From assembly GCA_036752465.1 (NCBI GenBank), contig DAIOSQ010000120.1:1-5210 (forward strand): a DNA stretch of 5,210 nt, given 5' to 3'. This DNA is from DAIOSQ01 sp036752465. Lineage in GTDB: Bacteria; Pseudomonadota; Gammaproteobacteria; Legionellales; Legionellaceae. The position numbers and the translations under genes were made by a program. The notes under the pieces are model-generated. The model saw only the letters and a program-made list of their open reading frames with translations, was not told where the DNA came from and searched no databases. Positions 4,935-5,210 of the stretch are shown here, one piece after another; the first letter of the stretch is position 1; each line of letters opens with the position of its first letter.

Positions 4935-5210
4935 ATGATTAAAATAGGACAATTTAATACCTTAACCGTGCTAAAAGAGGTCCCGTTTGGGATATATCTA
5001 GATGGTAAAAATTTCGGAGAAATTCTATTGCCCAAGCAAGTGGTACCGAAGGGCACTAGATTAAATGATGCGCTAGATGTATTTATCTACTTTGATTCTG
5101 AAGACAAAATCATTGCAACAACACTGCAGCCACTCGCGCAACTCGATGAGTGTGCTTTTTTAAAGGCAGTGGATGTGAATCATGTCGGCGCTTTTCTGAA
5201 TTGGGGCCTG
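4935..5210 (+). CDS. CvfB/YitL-family S1-like RNA-binding protein (N-terminal part)
   Basis: Open from ATG 4935 to the window edge, giving the first 92 residues. The sequence matches the N-terminus of the CvfB (conserved virulence factor B)/YitL family. It opens MIKIGQFNTLTVLKEVPFGI, followed by YLDG, GEILLPKQVVP, then DALDVFIYFDSEDKIIATT. This is the first S1-like OB-fold barrel (about 1-60). A second begins at about 70, with LKAVDVNHVGAFLNWGL. Family members are about 270-300 residues, with S1 domains and a C-terminal winged helix, and bind RNA; in Staphylococcus aureus CvfB affects virulence gene expression. The start is fixed by the conserved MIKIGQ opening, although the ribosome binding site is weak (GAGC at 4920-4923). 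The gene is divergent from ohr and truncated only by the window. Confidence 0.88.
   Translation, partial: MIKIGQFNTLTVLKEVPFGIYLDGKNFGEILLPKQVVPKGTRLNDALDVFIYFDSEDKIIATTLQPLAQLDECAFLKAVDVNHVGAFLNWGL

Noticed and set aside
1..5210. CRISPR arrays, tRNA or rRNA genes, insertion sequences, or a defence system.
   Set aside because: No regularly spaced repeats, no cloverleaf, no transposase and no defence-type effector domain were seen on either strand.

Overview
The window looks like part of a moderately AT-rich gammaproteobacterial chromosome. Protein style (peptide deformylase, Ohr peroxidase, HIT protein, CvfB-like S1 protein) together with several small lineage-restricted proteins is reminiscent of the Legionellales (Legionella/Coxiella/Aquicella type). 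That placement is an inference from sequence flavour, not something a marker gene here proves.

Layout, left to right. Positions 1-111 hold what is probably the tail of a gene entering from the left. A complete tyrosine recombinase (267-1502, +) follows, with every catalytic residue in place but no tRNA, att repeat or other mobile gene beside it. After a 215-base spacer carrying a strong sigma70-type promoter comes a small three-helix membrane protein of unknown function (1718-2122, +). Next, on the minus strand, is a two-gene unit: peptide deformylase (3202-2675) and an unrecognised 143-residue protein (2665-2234) whose ribosome binding site overlaps the def stop codon. A structured 213-base divergent spacer separates def from a 116-residue, serine-rich, unrecognised protein (3416-3766, +). 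A second minus-strand pair follows: an Ohr organic hydroperoxide resistance protein (4725-4282), tightly coupled to a HIT-domain protein (4279-3845). Finally, divergent from ohr, a CvfB/YitL-family S1 RNA-binding protein starts at 4935 and runs off the right edge.

How the genes fit together: def (N-terminal protein maturation), ohr (detoxification of organic peroxides), HIT (nucleotide hydrolase or transferase) and the CvfB-like protein (RNA binding) are ordinary household functions. The recombinase, the small membrane protein, the def-linked protein and the serine-rich protein form the accessory layer. I see no CRISPR array, tRNA, rRNA, insertion sequence or recognisable defence system. The most interesting items are the serine-rich protein (a speculative secreted-effector candidate), the inverted repeats with alternative pairings in front of it, and the unrecognised def partner.
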